A DNA stretch of 64,000 nt from Gammaproteobacteria bacterium. GTDB lineage: Bacteria; Pseudomonadota; Gammaproteobacteria; Steroidobacterales; Steroidobacteraceae. Location of the stretch: NCBI GenBank assembly GCA_016874295.1, contig VGUH01000003.1, positions 1 to 64,000 of the forward strand, read 5' to 3'. Position 1 is the stretch's first letter. Every line of letters begins with the position of its first letter. Below, one piece after another: positions 30,574 to 41,725 of this stretch. Under the pieces are notes generated by a model. It had not been told where the DNA came from. It ran no database searches and saw only the letters and a program-made list of their open reading frames with translations. Position numbers and translations under genes: made by a program.

Positions 30574-30642
30574 GGGGTCAGTCCCCTTCAGCCCCGCGTC
30601 GGTTCAGTTGCTGCGATCCTTGCGCTGAAGGGGACTGACCCC
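30574..30642. repeat. family B palindromic repeat, copy 2
   Basis: GGGGTCAGTCCCCTTCAGC (30574-30592) and its perfect reverse complement (30624-30642) are separated by 31 bases. It lies exactly between the convergent stops of bamD (30571) and nadE (30649), suggesting use as a bidirectional terminator as well as a mobile repeat. Confidence 0.92.
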
Positions 30643-30648
30643 TTCGTG

Positions 30649-32274
30649 TTACGACTCGCCGGGCCGGTAGCCTGACGTGATCGGGTACCGCCAGTCCCTC
30701 CCGAACGCGCGGCCGCTGACGCGTACGCCCGGCGGCGCCTGGCGCCGCTTGTACTCGCTGCGCTTCACAAGTTCGAGCACCCGGGTGACCGTCGCGCGCT
30801 CGAACCCCAGGGCGACGATCTCGTCCACCGAGCGGTCGTCCTCGATGAACGCCTCCAGGATCGGGTCGAGCACGTCATAGGGCGGCAGGCTGTCGGTGTC
30901 GAGCTGGCCCTCGCGCAGCTCGGCCGTCGGCGGCCGGTCGATGATCCGCTGCGGTATCACCACGCCCGGACCGCGGGCATTCCGCCAGCGCGCGAGCCGC
31001 CAGACCAGGGTCTTGCTGCAGTCCTTGATCGGCGCGTAGCCGCCCGCCATGTCACCGTAGAGCGTCGCGTAGCCGACCGCCATCTCGCTCTTGTTGCCGG
31101 TCGTCAGCACCATGCGGCCGGTCTTGTTCGAGATCGCCATCAGCAGCATGCCGCGGCAGCGCGCCTGGATGTTCTCCTCGGTCGCGTCCGGCGCGCGGCC
31201 GCGGAACTCGCGCTCGAGCGCCGCGAGCGTCGCCTGGTACATGCCCTCGATCGGGATCACCGAGTACTTGACGCCGAGCCCGCGCGTCATCGCGGCCGCG
31301 TCCTTCTCGGACATCGAGGACGTGAAGCGCGAGGGCATCATGACCGCGTGCACGCGCGCGGGGCCGAGCGCGTCGCAGGCGAGCGCCAGCACGACCGCCG
31401 AGTCGACGCCGCCGGAAAGCCCGATGACGACGTCCTGGAAGCGGTTCTTTTCCACGTAGTCGCGCACGCCAAGCACGATGGCACGCCAGATGCTCTCCTC
31501 GTCCTGCGGCAGCGGCGCGAGGCTCTCCGGTTCGAGGTCGTAACCGCGCTCGGCCTGCACCAGGTCGACCGTGGTGAGCGATTCCTCGAACGCCGGCGCG
31601 CGGTGCACGACGCGCCCGCTCGCGTCGACGGCGAAGCTGCAGCCGTCGTACACGATCTCGTCCTGGCCGCCGACCAGATTGAGATAGACGAGTGGCACGC
31701 CGTTCTCGCGCGCGCGGGCGGCGAGATTGGCCTCACGCTCGGCCTGCTTGCCGCGCTGGTAAGGCGACGCATTGAGGGAGAAGATCAGGTCGGCGCCGGC
31801 ACGGCGCGCGCCGGCAACCACGTCCGGATGCCAGATGTCCTCGCAGATCACCGGGGCGACCCGCGCGCTCCCCAGCTCGACCGCGGCGTACGAATCGCCC
31901 GGCGCGAAGTAGCGCTTGTCGTCGAAAACCTGGTAGTTCGGCAGCCGTTGCTTGCGGTAGTTCGCGAGCCGCCGGCCGTCGCGAATCCAGGCCGCCGTGT
32001 TGAACAGGGCGCCGTCCGAATACTCCGGGCAGCCGACCAGGAGGTCGATGCCGCGCGCCGCCTCCGCGAGCCGCGCCAGCGATTCCTCGATGCGGCGGCG
32101 AAACCCCCGGTGGAACAGCAGATCTTCCGGCGGATAGCCCGAGAGCGCGAGCTCCGGCGTCACGACCAGCTGCGCACCCGCGCGGCGCGCTTCCTCCACC
32201 CGCTCGGCGATGCGCGCGGCGTTGCCCTGCACGTCGCCGACGGTGGGATTGATCTGGGCGAGCGCGATGCGCAC
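30649..32274 (-). CDS. nadE: glutamine-dependent NAD(+) synthetase
   Basis: Final step of NAD synthesis. The 541-residue, two-domain protein has an N-terminal nitrilase-type amidase with Glu (VVTPELALSGYPPEDLL), Lys (RKQRLPNYQVFDDKRYF) and Cys (PVICEDIWHPD), then a synthetase domain with P-loop VIGLSGGVDSAVVLALA and LTTGNKSEMAVGYATLYGD. It releases ammonia from glutamine and channels it to deamido-NAD. GTG 32274 is four bases past the sucD stop; a longer frame upstream is antisense. Cotranscription sucC-sucD-nadE is likely. Confidence 0.96.
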   Translation of the reverse strand: MRIALAQINPTVGDVQGNAARIAERVEEARRAGAQLVVTPELALSGYPPEDLLFHRGFRRRIEESLARLAEAARGIDLLVGCPEYSDGALFNTAAWIRDGRRLANYRKQRLPNYQVFDDKRYFAPGDSYAAVELGSARVAPVICEDIWHPDVVAGARRAGADLIFSLNASPYQRGKQAEREANLAARARENGVPLVYLNLVGGQDEIVYDGCSFAVDASGRVVHRAPAFEESLTTVDLVQAERGYDLEPESLAPLPQDEESIWRAIVLGVRDYVEKNRFQDVVIGLSGGVDSAVVLALACDALGPARVHAVMMPSRFTSSMSEKDAAAMTRGLGVKYSVIPIEGMYQATLAALEREFRGRAPDATEENIQARCRGMLLMAISNKTGRMVLTTGNKSEMAVGYATLYGDMAGGYAPIKDCSKTLVWRLARWRNARGPGVVIPQRIIDRPPTAELREGQLDTDSLPPYDVLDPILEAFIEDDRSVDEIVALGFERATVTRVLELVKRSEYKRRQAPPGVRVSGRAFGRDWRYPITSGYRPGES

Positions 32275-32278
32275 GGCG

Positions 32279-33181
32279 TCAGCGCTCCGGCTTGCGCCTG
32301 CGCCGGCGGCGTGCGGCCAGCGCATGCTTCATTGCGACGCCGAGGTCGGCGGCCGAGCGCACCGTGCGCACGTTGGCCTCCTCCAGCGCGGCGTACTTGT
32401 CCGCCGCCGTGCCCTTGCCGCCCGCGATTACCGCGCCCGCGTGGCCCATGCGCTTGCCGGCCGGCGCCGTGACGCCCGCGATGTAGGCGACCACCGGCTT
32501 TTCCACGCTGCGCCGGATGTACTCGGCGGCCGCTTCCTCGTCGCTGCCGCCGATCTCGCCCACCATGATGATTCCGGCGGTGTCCGGGTCCCGCTCGAAC
32601 AGCGCGAGCGCCTCGATGAAGTTGAGGCCGCGCACCGGGTCGCCGCCGATGCCGACGCAGGTCGTCTGGCCGAGGCCGGCACTCGTGGTCTGGAACACGG
32701 CCTCGTAGGTGAGCGTGCCGGAGCGCGAGACGATGCCGATGCTGCCCTGCCGGTGGATGAAGCCCGGCATGATGCCGACCTTGCACTCGCCGGGCGTGAT
32801 CACGCCCGGGCAATTCGGGCCGACCAGCCGGCTCCTGCCGCCGGCGAGCGCGGCCTTGACGCGCACCATGTCGTTGACCGGGATCCCTTCCGTGATGCAG
32901 ACCACGAGGCGGATGCCGGCGTCGGCCGCCTCGAGGATCGCGTCCGCCGCGAACGGCGCCGGCACGTAGATCACGCTCACGTCGGCGCGGGTTGCCTGCA
33001 CGGCGTCGTGCACGGTGTCGAACACCGGCCGGTCGAGGTGGCGCGTGCCGCCGCGGCCCGGTGTCACGCCGCCGACGAGATTGGTGCCGTAGGCGATCGC
33101 CTGCTCGGAATGAAACGTGCCCTGCCTGCCCGTGAAACCCTGGCAGATCACGCGGCTCCTGCGGTTGACGAGGATGCTCAA
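32279..33181 (-). CDS. sucD: succinate--CoA ligase, alpha subunit
   Basis: Binds CoA and carries the phosphohistidine of the TCA-cycle enzyme. The 300-residue protein shows [78 protein letters not shown] and the active-site His in [18 protein letters not shown]. The Arg-rich end ([10 protein letters not shown]) is more basic than usual. TTG start 33181 overlaps the sucC stop (TTGA); no ATG or GTG fits better. Confidence 0.96.
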   Translation of the reverse strand: MSILVNRRSRVICQGFTGRQGTFHSEQAIAYGTNLVGGVTPGRGGTRHLDRPVFDTVHDAVQATRADVSVIYVPAPFAADAILEAADAGIRLVVCITEGIPVNDMVRVKAALAGGRSRLVGPNCPGVITPGECKVGIMPGFIHRQGSIGIVSRSGTLTYEAVFQTTSAGLGQTTCVGIGGDPVRGLNFIEALALFERDPDTAGIIMVGEIGGSDEEAAAEYIRRSVEKPVVAYIAGVTAPAGKRMGHAGAVIAGGKGTAADKYAALEEANVRTVRSAADLGVAMKHALAARRRRRRKPER

Positions 33182-34356
33182 CGCCGGCTTCCCGCCTGCG
33201 CGAGGCGCACGGCCTGTGTGGCGGCATCCGACAAGTCCCTCGCCACGGTGATGGCAAGCCTGCTCGCGGCGAGCAGCGCGCGCGCCGTGTCGGCGTTCGT
33301 GCCCTCGAGGCGGACGACGACCGGCAGGTTGACGCCGGCGCTCTTCACCGCCTGGACGATGCCCTCGGCGATGACGTCGCAGCGCACGATGCCGCCGAAG
33401 ATGTTGACCAGGATCGCGCGCACGCGCGCATTGGACAGGATCAGGCGGAACGCCGCGGTCACGCGTTTCGCCGTCGCCGTGCCACCGACATCCAGGAAGT
33501 TGGCGGGCTCGCCGCCGTGCAGCTTGATGAGATCCATGGTCGCCATCGCGAGGCCGGCGCCATTCACCATGCAGGCGATGTTGCCGTCCAGCGAAACGTA
33601 GTTGAGCTCGTGCTCCGAGGCCTCGCGCTCCATCGCGTCTTCCTGCGCGGGATCGCGCAGCGCGACCAGCTCGGGCTGGCGGAACAGCGCATTCGCGTCG
33701 ACGTTGATCTTCGCGTCGAGCGCGACCAGCCCGCCCTCCCGGGTGACGATCAGCGGGTTGATCTCGATCAGCGCCAGGTCGCGCTCCAGATACAGCCGGT
33801 AGAGAGCGCGCGCGATGCGCTCGAACTCGGCGATCTGCCTGCCTGCGAGGCCGAGTCCGAATGCGAGCCGGCGGCACTGGTAGCCCTGCAGGCCCACCGC
33901 CGGGTCGACGTCGACGCGCAGGATCTTGTCCGGCTCCCGGGCCGCGACTTCCTCGATGTTCATGCCGCCCGCGGCCGAGGCGATGAAGGCGATTCGGCCG
34001 CGCTCCCGGTCGAGCAGAGGGCTGAGATAGATCTCGCGCGCGATCGCGCTGCCCGACTCGACGTAGACCTGGTTGACTGGCAGGCCCGTGCTGTCCGTCT
34101 GCGGCGTCACGAGGCGCCCGCCGAGCATGCCCTTCGCCGCGGCGCCCACCTCGGCGGCCGAATGGCACAGCTTGACGCCGCCCGCCTTGCCACGGCCGCC
34201 CGCGTGCACCTGCGCCTTGACCACCCAGACCGGCCCCGGCAGTTCCCGGGCGGCCGCAACGGCTTCGGCCTCGGTCGCGGCAACCTTGCCGGCCGGCACC
34301 GGTATGCCCGCCTCGGCGAAGATGCGCTTCGACTGGTATTCGTGGAGATTCATCAT
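33178..34356 (-). CDS. sucC: succinate--CoA ligase, beta subunit
   Basis: ATP-grasp subunit that sets nucleotide specificity and contributes to succinate binding. The 392-residue protein begins [20 protein letters not shown] and has [71 protein letters not shown] and [18 protein letters not shown]. Two adjacent ATGs (34356 and 34353) are possible. It faces pilD across about 85 bases. In Xanthomonas-type genomes sucC faces pilS at this point, which bears on the pilD entry. Confidence 0.97.
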   Translation of the reverse strand: MMNLHEYQSKRIFAEAGIPVPAGKVAATEAEAVAAARELPGPVWVVKAQVHAGGRGKAGGVKLCHSAAEVGAAAKGMLGGRLVTPQTDSTGLPVNQVYVESGSAIAREIYLSPLLDRERGRIAFIASAAGGMNIEEVAAREPDKILRVDVDPAVGLQGYQCRRLAFGLGLAGRQIAEFERIARALYRLYLERDLALIEINPLIVTREGGLVALDAKINVDANALFRQPELVALRDPAQEDAMEREASEHELNYVSLDGNIACMVNGAGLAMATMDLIKLHGGEPANFLDVGGTATAKRVTAAFRLILSNARVRAILVNIFGGIVRCDVIAEGIVQAVKSAGVNLPVVVRLEGTNADTARALLAASRLAITVARDLSDAATQAVRLAQAGSRR

Positions 34357-34441
34357 GACATTCTACCGGCTGTCATGAACCGCGTCGCAAACGCGGCCCG
34401 CGCGCCGGGTGACCGCAAACCCGCGTGCTAGAGTGAAGGGC

Positions 34442-35455
34442 GTGAAAACGCCGGCGGCAACCGAGAGAACGGCGGGCGATCCGGAACTCGCCTGGCGCGT
34501 GCTCGGGCTGCTCAACCTCTACCGCCTGGTCGTCCCCTCGGTACTCGTGGCGCTCGCGCTACTGGCGGCGCGCTTCCAGCTGCTCGCGGCCAGTCCCGCC
34601 CTGTTCACGGCGGTGGCGGGGCTCGTCGGGCTCGCCATCGGCAGCTTCCTGAACGTGGTCATCCACCGCCTGCCGCTGGTGCTCGAGCGGCAGTGGCGCG
34701 CGCGGGCGGCGGAACTCGAGGGGCGGCAGCCCGCGGCGCCGACCGAGGCCTATGGCCTCGTGCGGCCACGCTCGCGCTGCCCCGCCTGCCAGGCGCCGAT
34801 CCGCGCCGTGCACAACGTCCCGGTCGTGAGCTGGCTCCTGCTGCACGGCCGTTGCGCCGCCTGCGGCGCGCCAATCTCCGCGCGCTACCCCCTGGTCGAA
34901 CTCGCGACCGGCGCCGCCTTCGCCGTTGTCGCCTGGCATTTCGGCTTCGGCATGGCCGCAGTCCTCGGCTGCGTCTTCACCGCTTATCTGGTCGCGCTCA
35001 CCGGCATCGACCTCGACCGGCAGCTGCTCCCCGACATCCTCACGGTGCCGCTCCTGTGGATCGGCCTGATCGCGAGCGCCTGGTTCGGAGCCGGCGAAGC
35101 TCCGCCGCCCGCGGTCCTCGGCGATGCCGTGATCGGCGCGGTCGCCGGCTACGGATTCCTGTGGCTCGTGTTCCACCTGTTCCGGCTGATCACCGGCAAG
35201 GAGGGCATGGGTTACGGTGATTTCAAGCTGTTCGCCGCGATCGGCGCCTGGCTCGGCTGGCAGATGCTGCCGCTGGTGCTGCTGCTCGCGGCCTTCGTCG
35301 GCGCCGCGGTCGGCATCGCACTGATGGCGGCACACCGGCTCGGGCGCAGCGTGCCGATACCATTCGGACCCTATCTCGCCGGCGCGGCCTGGATCGCGCT
35401 GCTGTGGGGACCCGGACTCGTCGAGCGCTACCTGCGATTCGCCGGGCTCGGCTGA
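34442..35455 (+). CDS. pilD: type IV prepilin peptidase PilD with PilS-like N-terminal segment
   Basis: PilD cleaves and N-methylates type IV prepilins and type II secretion pseudopilins. With this GTG start the protein is 337 residues. Family landmarks: GLAIGSFLNVVIHRLPL, zinc cysteines C113-x2-C116 and C138-x2-C141, catalytic Asp190 (TGIDLDRQLLPD) and Asp260 (GMGYGDFKLF). Residues ~13-44 (ELAWRVLGLLNLYRLVVPSV...) are not PilD-like but match the opening of the sensor kinase PilS, adding one membrane helix before the normal start region (FQLLAASPALF). It looks like a deletion fusion of pilS to pilD. GTG 34409 and 34433 are alternative starts. coaE follows 7 bases later. Confidence 0.88.
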   Translation: MKTPAATERTAGDPELAWRVLGLLNLYRLVVPSVLVALALLAARFQLLAASPALFTAVAGLVGLAIGSFLNVVIHRLPLVLERQWRARAAELEGRQPAAPTEAYGLVRPRSRCPACQAPIRAVHNVPVVSWLLLHGRCAACGAPISARYPLVELATGAAFAVVAWHFGFGMAAVLGCVFTAYLVALTGIDLDRQLLPDILTVPLLWIGLIASAWFGAGEAPPPAVLGDAVIGAVAGYGFLWLVFHLFRLITGKEGMGYGDFKLFAAIGAWLGWQMLPLVLLLAAFVGAAVGIALMAAHRLGRSVPIPFGPYLAGAAWIALLWGPGLVERYLRFAGLG

Positions 35456-35462
35456 GCGGGCG

Positions 35463-36062
35463 ATGTTTCGCATCGGCCTGACGGGCGGCATCGCGAGCGG
35501 CAAGACGACGGTTGCGAACCTGTTCGCGGCCCGCGGCGCAACGGTGCTCGACACCGACGTGATCGCGCGCGAAGTCGTCGTCCCGGGCAGCCGTGCGCTC
35601 GCCGCGCTGGTCGCCGCGCAGGGCGGCGGCATCCTCGACCGGCAGGGCAGACTCGATCGCGCGGAACTGCGCCGCCGGATTTTCGCCGACCCGGCGACTC
35701 GCCGCGAAGTGGAAGCCATCCTCCACCCCGAGATCCTCGCCGAGCTCCAACGCCAGGCGGCGCGTGCGCCCGGTCCCTACCAGGTCTTCGTCATTCCGCT
35801 CCTGGTCGAAGCCGGACTCGAGCATCTCGTGGACCGCGTGCTGGTCGTCGACTGCACGGAACAGGAGCAGATCCGGCGGCTCGCGGTGCGTGACGGGGAG
35901 TCACGGCAAGACGCCCTGCGCATGCTCGAGACGCAAGCCACTCGCGAGCAGCGCCTCGCTGCCGCCAACGACGTGATCGACAATGGCGGTGCCGCGGCGG
36001 GCCTGGCGGCCCGGGTGGCCGAGCTCGACCGCCTGTATCGCGATCTGGCCCGGAAACATTGA
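35463..36062 (+). CDS. coaE: dephospho-CoA kinase
   Basis: Last step of CoA synthesis. The 199-residue P-loop kinase begins MFRIGLTGGIASGKTTVANLF and has VLDTDVIAREVVVPGS, the DRAELRRRIFADP segment, EAILHPEI and VIPLLVEAGL, and DNGGAAAGLAARVAEL at the end. ATG 35463 is 7 bases after pilD. pilD-coaE-zapD-yacG is the conserved gammaproteobacterial order; the enzyme completes the pathway of the 22.7-27 kb operon. Confidence 0.97.
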   Translation: MFRIGLTGGIASGKTTVANLFAARGATVLDTDVIAREVVVPGSRALAALVAAQGGGILDRQGRLDRAELRRRIFADPATRREVEAILHPEILAELQRQAARAPGPYQVFVIPLLVEAGLEHLVDRVLVVDCTEQEQIRRLAVRDGESRQDALRMLETQATREQRLAAANDVIDNGGAAAGLAARVAELDRLYRDLARKH

Positions 36063-36113
36063 GGATTTCGCACTCCAAGCGTGCCGGGCGTCACACCGGC
36101 AAGGTTTACGCCC

Positions 36114-36938
36114 ATGGAACCCCTGCCGCAAAATAGGCCCATGTTCGAGGCCGCGCCGGAACAGAGGCACGATCCGGAGCCGATCGTGTACGAACAGCCG
36201 CTCAATGAGCGGATGCGCGCCTTCATGCGCCTCGAGTTCCTGTGGCAGCAGCTGTCCCACCACGCCGGCGTGCCGAACGCCTGGTCGAGCCGCGCCGCCG
36301 TCGCGTGCCTGCTCGAGATCCTCGCCATCACGGCGCGCGGCGACTCGCGCGGCGACGTGCTGAAGGAACTCGAACGGCAGATGTCGGCGCTGCGCGATTT
36401 CCAGAACCGGCCGGGCGTGGACGGCGCGCGCCTGCGCGCCGTGCTGTCCGCGTTGATGCGCCGACGCGAGGAATTGAATGCGACCGGCGCGAACTTCATG
36501 CAGAAGCTGCGCGAATCGGAGTTCCTGAATGCGATCAAGCACAGGAGCGCGATCCCGGGCGGCACCTGCGAATTCAACCTGCCGGATTTATACCACTGGC
36601 TCTCGCTCGATCCGGACACGCGCGAGGCCGACCTCGCCGCCTGGATTGCGACCATCCGGCCGCTGTGCGAGTCGATCTCGGAGCTCCTGTGGATCACGCG
36701 CGAGAATGCGCGGCCGAGCGAGGAGAACGCGCCTGGCGGCAGCTTCCAGATCGTGTTCGAGCGCGATCGGCCGGTGCAGCTGCTGCGGATCACGCTGCCG
36801 GGCGGTTCGCATCTCTACCCGGAGGTGAGCGGCAGCCACCACCGCTCGTCGCTGCGCTTCCTGCGCTGGAACAGCGTGCACAGCCGCCCGGCCCAGGCGA
36901 ACGAGGACGTGCGGTTCGTGCTCGCGATCTGCTACTGA
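36114..36938 (+). CDS. zapD: cell division protein ZapD
   Basis: ZapD (DUF1342) cross-links FtsZ filaments at midcell through the FtsZ C-terminal peptide; ftsZ is at 47.9 kb. The 274-residue product shows VYEQPLNERMRAFMRLEFLW, FQNRPGVDGARLRAVLS, GTCEFNLPDLYHWLS and VRFVLAICY at the end, all conserved in the family. ATG 36114 has AAGG nine bases upstream; GTG 36081 and ATG 36141 are alternatives. The first ~30 residues are a non-conserved extension compared with E. coli ZapD (247). Confidence 0.93.
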   Translation: MEPLPQNRPMFEAAPEQRHDPEPIVYEQPLNERMRAFMRLEFLWQQLSHHAGVPNAWSSRAAVACLLEILAITARGDSRGDVLKELERQMSALRDFQNRPGVDGARLRAVLSALMRRREELNATGANFMQKLRESEFLNAIKHRSAIPGGTCEFNLPDLYHWLSLDPDTREADLAAWIATIRPLCESISELLWITRENARPSEENAPGGSFQIVFERDRPVQLLRITLPGGSHLYPEVSGSHHRSSLRFLRWNSVHSRPAQANEDVRFVLAICY

Positions 36939-37101
36939 GCCGGATGGCGCGCGAAATTCCCTGCCCGCGCTGCGGCACGCGCCACGAGTGGGACGGCAAT
37001 CCCTGGCGCCCGTTCTGCAGCAAGCGCTGCAAGCTCATCGATCTCAGCGGGTGGCTGACGGGGGAGAACACGATCGCCGGGGAAGCAGCAGACATTTCCG
37101 G

Positions 37102-37116
37102 AGGGGACAGTCCCCT
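37102..37116. repeat. family B palindromic repeat, copy 3 (single arm)
   Basis: AGGGGACAGTCCCCT, a 7-1-7 palindrome preceded by GG, corresponds to one arm of the family B element (GGGGTCAGTCCCC) with an A for T change. It lies in the yacG frame, 19 bases from the stop of the convergent peptidase gene. The second arm is absent. Confidence 0.65.
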
Positions 37117-37134
37117 GCGTGCCGTCGCTCGACG

Positions 37135-39315
<2,181 letters not shown>

Positions 39316-39376
39316 CGAGGCGCGAAGTCTAACAAACCGGCCGACGGCCGAACCCGGCTTGAGACAGGACGGAGCC

Positions 39377-41626
39377 ATGATGCGTTCACTCGTGGTGGTG
39401 CTGACGGCGGCGCTTTGCGCCGCGGACGCCGGGGCGCGCGACCTGACGGTCGAACGGCTCTACGACGCTCCGGACCTGCGCGGCCCCGCGCTGCGCCTGA
39501 CGCGCTTCTCGCCGGACGGAAAGCTCGTGAGTTACCTGCGCGCGCGCGACGACGCGCCGATGGTCTCGGATCTCTGGGCGTACGACGTCGCGCGCGGCGA
39601 GCACCGGCTGCTGGTCGACGCGCGCTCGCTCGTGCCGGAAGAGGGCGCGCTCTCCGCCGAAGAGGAAGCGCGCCGCGAGCGGCAGCGCACCGCGGCCCTG
39701 CGCGGCGTCGTGGAATACGAGTGGGCGCCGGACTCGCGCGCGCTGCTGGCGCCGCTCGCGGGCGACCTCTATGTCTACGACTTGGCGCGCCCGGCGGCGG
39801 ATGCGGTGCGGCGCCTGACCGACACGGCGGCCTATGAAACCGACGCGAAATACTCGCCGCGCGGCCGCTACGTGAGCTTCGTCCGCGACCAGGATCTCTA
39901 CGCGATCGAGGTCGCCACGGGTGCGGAACGCCGGCTCACCGCGGGGGGCGGCGGCACGATCAGCCACGGCGTCGCGGAGTTCATCGCGCAGGAGGAGATG
40001 GGGCGCACGACGGGCTACTGGTGGTCTCCGGATGACCGGCGCCTTGCCTACCTGCGCGTGGACGAGTCGCCGGTCGCGGAACTTGAGCGCTTCGAGATCG
40101 CCGCCGATGGCATCGCCGTCGTGCGCCAGCGCTACCCGGCGACCGGCGAGGCGAATGCGCGCGTGACCCTTGCGGTGCTCTCACTCGACAGCGGCGGGGC
40201 AGCACCCGTCGATCTCGGATCGGAGGACCAGTACCTCGCGCGCGTCGACTGGTTTCCCGAAGGCGACCGGCTGCTGGTACAGCGCCAGTCGCGCGACCAG
40301 AAGCGCCTCGACCTGATCGCCGTTCCGGCGAGCGGCGGCGCGGGGCAGCTGCTGTTCACGGAGAGCAGCCCCACCTGGGTCGAGCTGCACGACGATCTGT
40401 ACTTCCTGCGCGCGCGGCGCGAAATCCTCTGGGCATCGGAGCGCAGCGGGCACAGGCACCTGTATCGCTACGGCTACGACGGCGCGCTGAAGGGTGCCGT
40501 CACGGCCGGCGACTGGGACATCGTCGCCGAGGACAACGGGCGCGCGGTCGCCGGTATCGACCGGCGGCGCGGCAAGGTCTACTTCACGGCCAACCGCAAG
40601 ACGCCGATCGAGCGTCAGCTCTTCGTGGCTGACCTCGACAGCGGCGATGCGCGGGAGCCCGTCGCGCTGACATCGGGCGATGGCTGGAGCGAGGTCACGA
40701 TGTCGCCGGATGCGCGGCGATTCGTGCGTACCTACAGCGACCCGTCGCAGCCGCCGCAGGTTTCGCTGCACGATGCCGGGGGCCGGCGCCTCGCTTGGCT
40801 GGTGGAGAACCGGCTCGACGCCGACCATCCCTATGCGCCCTATCTTGACCGCCATGTGCCGCCGGTATTCGGCACGATTCCCGCCGCCGACGGCACGCCG
40901 CTGCACTACCAGCTGTTCAAGCCCGCGGGTTTCGAGCCGGGCCGGCGCTACCCTGCGGTACTGATCGTGTACGGCGGGCCCGGCGTGCAGTCGGTGAAGC
41001 GCCGCTGGAGTGCGGGCGGCAGCCGCCAGACGGCGCAGCTGCTCGCGCAGCACGGTTACGTCGTGTTCCAGCTCGACAACCGCGGCGCGACCGGGCGCGG
41101 CCGCGTGTTCGCCGAGGCGCTCTATCGCCGCTTCGGTGGCGTCGAGGTCGAGGACCAGTTGCGGGGCGTCGCCTGGCTCAAGTCGCAGCCGTTCGTGGAT
41201 CCCGCGCGCATCGGCGTCTTCGGCTGGAGCTACGGCGGCTACATGACGCTGATGCTGCTCGGCCAGTCACCCGGCACATTCAAGGCGGGTGTCGCGGGTG
41301 CGCCGGTGACCGACTTCCGATTGTACGACACGCATTACACGGAGCGCTACCTCGACACGCCGGCGCAGAACCCGGAAGGCTACCGGCTCTCGAACGTGCT
41401 CACCTACGCTGGCGCGATCCGCGACCGGCTGTTGATCATCCACGGCATGGCAGATGACAACGTGCTGTTCACCAACACGACGCTGCTCATTCCCGCCTTG
41501 GTAGCGAGCGGCCAGCCGTTCGAGCTCGTGCCCTACCCCGGCAGCAAGCACGCCGCGCTCAATTTCCGAGACACCGGCATCCACGGCTGGAAGACGATCC
41601 TCGACTTCTTCGACCGCAGTCTCTGA
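39377..41626 (+). CDS. secreted dipeptidyl peptidase IV family protein (S9B)
   Basis: A 749-residue exopeptidase with signal peptide (MMRSLVVVLTAALCAADAGA), a beta-propeller containing the double-Glu substrate anchor (GVAEFIAQEEMGRTTGYWWS), and an alpha/beta-hydrolase domain with triad Ser618 (FGWSYGGYM), Asp693/694 (HGMADDN) and His725 (GSKHAAL). The Glu pair implies removal of X-Pro or X-Ala dipeptides from free N-termini. ATG 39377 follows GGACGGAG; the adjacent ATG is also possible. Divergent partner of the S9A enzyme, together able to degrade proline-rich peptides in the periplasm or medium. TGA is next to repeat A copy 3. Confidence 0.95.
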   Translation: MMRSLVVVLTAALCAADAGARDLTVERLYDAPDLRGPALRLTRFSPDGKLVSYLRARDDAPMVSDLWAYDVARGEHRLLVDARSLVPEEGALSAEEEARRERQRTAALRGVVEYEWAPDSRALLAPLAGDLYVYDLARPAADAVRRLTDTAAYETDAKYSPRGRYVSFVRDQDLYAIEVATGAERRLTAGGGGTISHGVAEFIAQEEMGRTTGYWWSPDDRRLAYLRVDESPVAELERFEIAADGIAVVRQRYPATGEANARVTLAVLSLDSGGAAPVDLGSEDQYLARVDWFPEGDRLLVQRQSRDQKRLDLIAVPASGGAGQLLFTESSPTWVELHDDLYFLRARREILWASERSGHRHLYRYGYDGALKGAVTAGDWDIVAEDNGRAVAGIDRRRGKVYFTANRKTPIERQLFVADLDSGDAREPVALTSGDGWSEVTMSPDARRFVRTYSDPSQPPQVSLHDAGGRRLAWLVENRLDADHPYAPYLDRHVPPVFGTIPAADGTPLHYQLFKPAGFEPGRRYPAVLIVYGGPGVQSVKRRWSAGGSRQTAQLLAQHGYVVFQLDNRGATGRGRVFAEALYRRFGGVEVEDQLRGVAWLKSQPFVDPARIGVFGWSYGGYMTLMLLGQSPGTFKAGVAGAPVTDFRLYDTHYTERYLDTPAQNPEGYRLSNVLTYAGAIRDRLLIIHGMADDNVLFTNTTLLIPALVASGQPFELVPYPGSKHAALNFRDTGIHGWKTILDFFDRSL

Positions 41627-41650
41627 CGGTGCCGTCTGACGGCGTCTGAC

Positions 41651-41706
41651 GGTGCCGGGTCGCACTTATTGCTCCGCAATAAGTGCGATAAGTGCGACCC
41701 GGCACC
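41651..41706. repeat. family A palindromic repeat, copy 3
   Basis: The left arm 41651-41671 (GGTGCCGGGTCGCACTTATTG) lacks one internal ~9-base TCGCACTTA unit; the right arm 41677-41706 is complete; loop 5 bases. Upstream, TCTGACGG occurs three times between the peptidase stop (41626) and the element (around 41622, 41635 and 41645), repeating the stop-codon region. It lies between convergent S9B peptidase and mutT genes. Confidence 0.9.
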
Positions 41707-41725
41707 GTTCTCCCGTTCTCCGTCC

